Source of the DNA: Microbispora rosea subsp. aerata
GTDB taxonomy: Bacteria > Actinomycetota > Actinomycetes > Streptosporangiales > Streptosporangiaceae
Assembly: GCF_014647835.1 (NCBI RefSeq)
Contig: NZ_BMPY01000006.1
Coordinates: 1 to 64,000 of the forward strand
Length of the DNA: 64,000 nt
Direction: 5' to 3'
The stretch's first letter is position 1. Each line of letters opens with the position of its first letter. Below, piece by piece: positions 60,816 through 64,000 of this stretch. The position numbers and the translations under genes were made by a program. The notes under the pieces are model-generated. The model worked only from the letters and a program-made list of their open reading frames with translations, ran no database searches and was not told the origin of the DNA.

Positions 60816-61490
60816 ATGATCTCCTCCACCTCGTTGCGGCAGCTTGTCGCGCTCGTGCTCGCCGCCGCCGCGATCGGCGCCTGTACGGCCGAGACCGCCG
60901 AAGCGCCCAAGGTGAACGTCGTGCAGCCGGGCGCGCCGGGACAGGGCGGCAAGGTCCTGTCCGCCGATGAGGTGCCGCGCGCCGACGACCGGGACTACAC
61001 CGACGCCGACGTGCGGTTCATGCAGGGGATGATCCGGCATCACTCCCAGGCCCTGCGCATGACCGCGCTCGTCGCCGGTCGCAGCCAGAGCAAGGACCTG
61101 CCGCGTTTCGCCAAGCGGATCGAGATCTCCCAGCAGGACGAGATCGACCAGATGGTGCGCTGGCTCAGGGCCCGGCTCAAGGAGGTGCCGAGCGTGGGCT
61201 CGGGCGCGGGGCACGACCACGGCGCCGGAGCGCTCATGCCCGGCATGCTCACCGAGGAGCAGTTCGCCGAGCTGGAGCGGGCCGAGGGAGAGCAGTTCGA
61301 CCGGCTCTTCTACACATACATGATCCAGCACCACATGGGGGCGCTGTCGATGGTGGAGGGGCTCTTCGACGACGGGGGAGGCCAGGAGGCGGAGATCAAC
61401 CAGTTCGTCACCCACGTCGACGCGGACCAGCGGATAGAGATCGACCGCATGCGCGCGCTCCTCGCCGCGATGGACGCGACGGACGGGTGA
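60816..61490 (+). CDS. DUF305 lipoprotein
   Basis: 224 residues. Lipobox LAAAAIGAC with lipid cysteine at residue 23. DUF305 has two helical hairpins of ferritin-like type: DVRFMQGMIRHHSQALRMTAL and FYTYMIQHHMGALSMVEGLF, with MxxHH motifs that may bind metal (copper or similar). A GAGHDHGAG stretch lies between them. Function unproven. Its divergent partner is the LVIVD protein; both are exported, so they may act together at the cell surface. Confidence 0.85.
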   Translation: MISSTSLRQLVALVLAAAAIGACTAETAEAPKVNVVQPGAPGQGGKVLSADEVPRADDRDYTDADVRFMQGMIRHHSQALRMTALVAGRSQSKDLPRFAKRIEISQQDEIDQMVRWLRARLKEVPSVGSGAGHDHGAGALMPGMLTEEQFAELERAEGEQFDRLFYTYMIQHHMGALSMVEGLFDDGGGQEAEINQFVTHVDADQRIEIDRMRALLAAMDATDG

Positions 61491-61494
61491 CGGG

Positions 61495-63471
61495 TCACCG
61501 GAAGATCTGCAGATAGAACGACAGCTCGGCGGCGAGGGCCGCGGCCCTGGTCTCCAGCCGCCGGAACCCGTGGGCCTCGCCCTCGAACGTCAGATAGGTG
61601 CACAGCACGCCGCGCGCCATCAGCCGGTCGGCGAACGCCCGCGACTGCGACGGCGGCACGACCGGGTCGGCGAGCCCCTGCATGAGCAGCATGGGACAGT
61701 TCACCCGGTCGGCCCGGGCCAACGGTTCACGCTCGCCGTACCGGTCCTCGGGGCCGACCAGCCACTCCACGTACCGCGACTCGAAGTCGTGGGTGGCCGC
61801 GACGAGGGGCGCGAGCGCGCTGACGCCCGCCACCGACACACCACCGGCGAAGACGTCCGACGCGCCGCAGGCGGCCATCACCGTCCAGCCGCCCGCGCTC
61901 GCCCCGCGTACGGCGATCCGCGCGGGGTCGGCGAGCCCCTCGGCGATCAGCCACTTCGCCGCGGCGATCACGTCCTCCACGTCGGTGACGCCCCACCGGC
62001 CGCGCAGGCGCTCGCGGTAGGCGCGGCCGTATCCGGTGGAGCCTCCGTAGTTGACGTCGATCACGCCGATCCCGCGGCTGGTGAAGAAGGCCTTCTCCAG
62101 GCTCAGCTCGCTCGTCGCGTGGGAGGTCGGCCCGCCGTGCACGAAGACGACGTACGGCGCGCCGCCCTCGTCGGCCTGCCGCGGCGGATACAGGTACGCG
62201 TGGACCCGGCCGCCCGCGCCGCCGTCGAAATCCACCGCCCGCGGCTCCGCCGCCTCGAACTCCACGGCCTCGAACTCCGCCGTCTCGAACTCCGCGGTCT
62301 TGAACTCCACGGTCTTGAACTCCACGGCGCAGGGCACCGGGAGCACGGCGGCGGCGGGAAGGTCCTCGATCTCCCGCCGCACCTCCTCGGCCCGCCCGGT
62401 CGCGGTGTCGATCCGTACGACCGTGCGCGGCCGGTCCGGCCCGTAGCCGATGCCCGCGAGTGTGCCGCCGTCGGCGTCCAGCACGGGCGACCACCCCCGG
62501 AACGGGACGTCGAGGTCGCGCAGCGTGCCCGTGTCCGGGTCGAGGATCCCCAGGCGCAGGTCGCCGTGCCCGTGCAGGACCGCGAGCCGTCCGCCGTCCA
62601 GCACGGCGTACGGCAGGCCGCCGAGCTGCCACAGCGGCCCGGCGAACTCCTCCTCGGCCGGGCAGAGGGCTTCGCACGCCGCCGTGGAGACGTCGGCGCG
62701 GTAGAGGTTCCACCAGCCGGAGCGATCCGAGACGACGTACAGCCGCCGGTCGTCGCACCACACCGGCGCGAGGACCGACTCGTCCCGCCCGCCCATCACC
62801 AGCCGCGTGGCGCCGTCGGACAGCCGGGTGACCCGCAGCTCCGTGCTCGTCCAGGGCATGTGCGGGTGGCTCCAGCAGACGTAGGCGAGGTGCCGGCCGT
62901 CGGGGGACGGCGTGGGCGAGGCGTAGAAGTCGCTACCGGTGACCCACTCCGTGATCTCATGGTCCCCGGTCAGCGCCACGGACACGATCGAACGGGTGAC
63001 CTCGGCGTCCTGGTGGTGGCGTTCCCGGACGCACCACAGCCGCGGGCCGTCCGGGCCGCCGTGGACCCGCAGGTCGGCGTAGCGCAACGCGGCCGGCTCC
63101 TTCGGCTCCGGCGTGATCGGGCGGGGCCGCTCCGCGCGCGAACCGGAGACCCGGGCGAGATAGAGCCGCTGGTCGGCGTGGTGCGCGAAGACGACGCCGT
63201 GGCCGGGGACGACGACGTAGGACCGCCCGCCGTACTCGTGCACGCGCGTACGGGCGTCCCAGGGCGCGGGGAGCAGGTCGGTGAGGGCGCCGTCGGCGGC
63301 CCGGTGCACGACCGTACGGCGGCCGCCCTCGGCGGGGCGGTCCTCCTCCCACCACGTCTCCCCGCCGAGCACGGTCGGGAAGCCGAGCCGCAGGCCGGAA
63401 CGTGCCACGTCGGTGGTGGAGATGGGTGACGGCCGTGGTGAGAACGGCCTCGGGCCTGGCGAGGGGGGCAT
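61495..63471 (-). CDS. S9 family (prolyl oligopeptidase-like) peptidase
   Basis: 658 residues from ATG 63471 (PPSPGPRPFSPRPSP). N-terminal beta-propeller (about 20-400) and C-terminal alpha/beta hydrolase (about 430-658) with nucleophile serine in VRGASAGGWTVMAACG, Asp in GLADPVVPPSQS and His in FEGEAHGFR. Also FVHGGPTSHATSELSLEKAF. Cytoplasmic by lack of a signal peptide. It is likely an acylaminoacyl/dipeptidyl peptidase. Between propeller and hydrolase lies a 15-base tandem repeat (five copies) encoding VEFKT/AEFET pentapeptides. Confidence 0.88.
   Translation of the reverse strand: MPPSPGPRPFSPRPSPISTTDVARSGLRLGFPTVLGGETWWEEDRPAEGGRRTVVHRAADGALTDLLPAPWDARTRVHEYGGRSYVVVPGHGVVFAHHADQRLYLARVSGSRAERPRPITPEPKEPAALRYADLRVHGGPDGPRLWCVRERHHQDAEVTRSIVSVALTGDHEITEWVTGSDFYASPTPSPDGRHLAYVCWSHPHMPWTSTELRVTRLSDGATRLVMGGRDESVLAPVWCDDRRLYVVSDRSGWWNLYRADVSTAACEALCPAEEEFAGPLWQLGGLPYAVLDGGRLAVLHGHGDLRLGILDPDTGTLRDLDVPFRGWSPVLDADGGTLAGIGYGPDRPRTVVRIDTATGRAEEVRREIEDLPAAAVLPVPCAVEFKTVEFKTAEFETAEFEAVEFEAAEPRAVDFDGGAGGRVHAYLYPPRQADEGGAPYVVFVHGGPTSHATSELSLEKAFFTSRGIGVIDVNYGGSTGYGRAYRERLRGRWGVTDVEDVIAAAKWLIAEGLADPARIAVRGASAGGWTVMAACGASDVFAGGVSVAGVSALAPLVAATHDFESRYVEWLVGPEDRYGEREPLARADRVNCPMLLMQGLADPVVPPSQSRAFADRLMARGVLCTYLTFEGEAHGFRRLETRAAALAAELSFYLQIFR
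62255..62329 (-). repeat. 15-base minisatellite inside the S9 peptidase gene
   Basis: Five copies of TCGAACTCCGCCGTC-like units, diverged at one to three positions, encode VEFKT, VEFKT, AEFET, AEFEA and VEFEA at the propeller-hydrolase junction; reading continues AEPRAVDFD. Confidence 0.85.
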
Positions 63472-63758
63472 GACCGCATCCTGCCGGACGAGCCCGCCTC
63501 CGCGGGCGGGAATGCGGGCAGTGACCTTGGAAAAGTGCCTCTGGCGCGTCGCCCGCCGGTGGTCACCGGGCCGGAGGCGCCTCCCGGCTCGGCGACCGGC
63601 CCGGCCGAGGCCCGTGGACGCCCGCTCGGGAATCTCTGACAAATGCCGCCCTCGGGCGACTTCGGGCCCCGCCGAAGACCACGAGCCCGCGAGCGATCTT
63701 CATGGGGCGAGAACGCCGTGAGGAGCGACCAGGGCCACGCGCAGCAGTAAGGCACGAC
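63472..63758. other. non-coding gap between the S9 and GluB-like genes
   Basis: 287 bases between two minus-strand genes; no terminator, promoter or gene is supported apart from ordinary GC-rich sequence. The S9 promoter is presumably in its first part. Confidence 0.3.
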
Positions 63759-64000
63759 CTAGTCGAGGGACGGGGGAGTGGTGTAGCGGGTGGCGAGCAC
63801 GCCGAGCTGTTCGATGACCGTGCGTTTCCAGGTGCCGTCCTCGAACATCCGGCGCAGCGCCTCCTCGACCCGGTCGCGCAGCGCGGCCGAGCCGGCGGCG
63901 ATGCCGTACTTCTCGGTCGCCAGGGGCTTGCCGCTGAAGCGGAACTTGCCGGGATACTGCGCCGACAGCCCGGCGAGCACGGGCGCGTCGGCCACGATCG
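63759..64000 (-). CDS. amino-acid ABC transporter binding protein, C-terminal part (cut by window end)
   Basis: About 80 residues up to the window edge: VADAPVLAGLSAQYPGKFRF, PLATEKYGIAAGSAALRDRV and EEALRRMFEDGTWKRTVIEQ. This is the end of a family 3 periplasmic-type binding protein, most like GluB of the glutamate importer (D-A-x-x-AGLSAQY, then EKYGIA). GluABCD is known next to recA-recX in related actinobacteria. The start and lipobox lie beyond the window. Confidence 0.75.
   Translation of the reverse strand, partial: IVADAPVLAGLSAQYPGKFRFSGKPLATEKYGIAAGSAALRDRVEEALRRMFEDGTWKRTVIEQLGVLATRYTTPPSLD

Overview
The window is very high-GC DNA with GTG and TTG starts, short ATGA/GTGA gene overlaps and an actinobacterial housekeeping order (dapA-rnj, ftsK, rimO-pgsA-cinA-clgR, lhr, DUF3046, recA-recX-rny, glutamate ABC transporter). 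It is most likely chromosome of a filamentous actinomycete, probably order Streptosporangiales (Nonomuraea/Microbispora-like). The genus is inferred. No tRNA, rRNA, CRISPR or prophage was seen.

Layout. 0-2.5 kb: right end of an IS3-family element that has cut a tandem-winged-helix GntR gene, then radC, a GntR/UTRA regulator and a small unknown gene. 2.5-6.3 kb: repeat array, dapA, rnj, DUF402 gene. 6.6-11.4 kb: DHA2-type drug exporter and a large SARP/AfsR-type regulator. 11.4-25.7 kb: pectin/uronate catabolic locus (unknown protein, glucarate dehydratase, two KdgD paralogues, uronate dehydrogenase, ketoglutarate-semialdehyde dehydrogenase, secreted pectate lyase, sugar ABC importer, an enolase-superfamily enzyme, IclR regulator). 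25.9-33.3 kb: core block ftsK, SnoaL-like gene, RodZ-like gene, rimO, pgsA, pncC, clgR. 33.6-34.9 kb: Nei/Fpg glycosylase and Rrf2 regulator. 35.3-43.4 kb: apparent cell-wall-recycling locus (two ROK regulators, NagZ-like GH3 enzyme, ABC importer, VanX-type dipeptidase). 43.6-49.7 kb: Lhr helicase with two in-frame minisatellites, a VOC remnant, a DUF3046 gene. 49.9-52.6 kb: four-gene winged-helix/ABC-2 exporter operon. 53.2-57.9 kb: LexA-boxed recA, a RecX with a 300-residue repetitive front half, rny. 58-58.7 kb: large intergenic repeat array. 58.8-64 kb: LVIVD-repeat secreted protein, DUF305 lipoprotein, S9 peptidase, and the end of a GluB-like binding protein.

How it works together. The uronate locus encodes a nearly complete oxidative route: pectate lyase cuts polygalacturonate outside the cell, the importer takes up products, Udh oxidises the uronate to an aldarolactone, GudD (and possibly the enolase-family enzyme) makes keto-deoxy-glucarate, KdgD makes 2-oxoglutarate semialdehyde and the aldehyde dehydrogenase yields 2-oxoglutarate. 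A shared dyad close to GTYCAC-N4-GTGAAC lies in front of kdgD1, udh, kdgD2 and the importer, and is a good candidate operator for the IclR protein. Neither importer has its own ATPase, so a shared MsiK-type subunit elsewhere is implied.

The most unusual genome-scale feature is repeat expansion. Four intergenic arrays, three of which begin at or just beyond a stop codon, and at least four in-frame coding minisatellites (two in lhr, one in recX, one in the S9 peptidase) occur within 64 kb. Two catabolic loci also appear to have been inserted into otherwise conserved chromosomal gene order.
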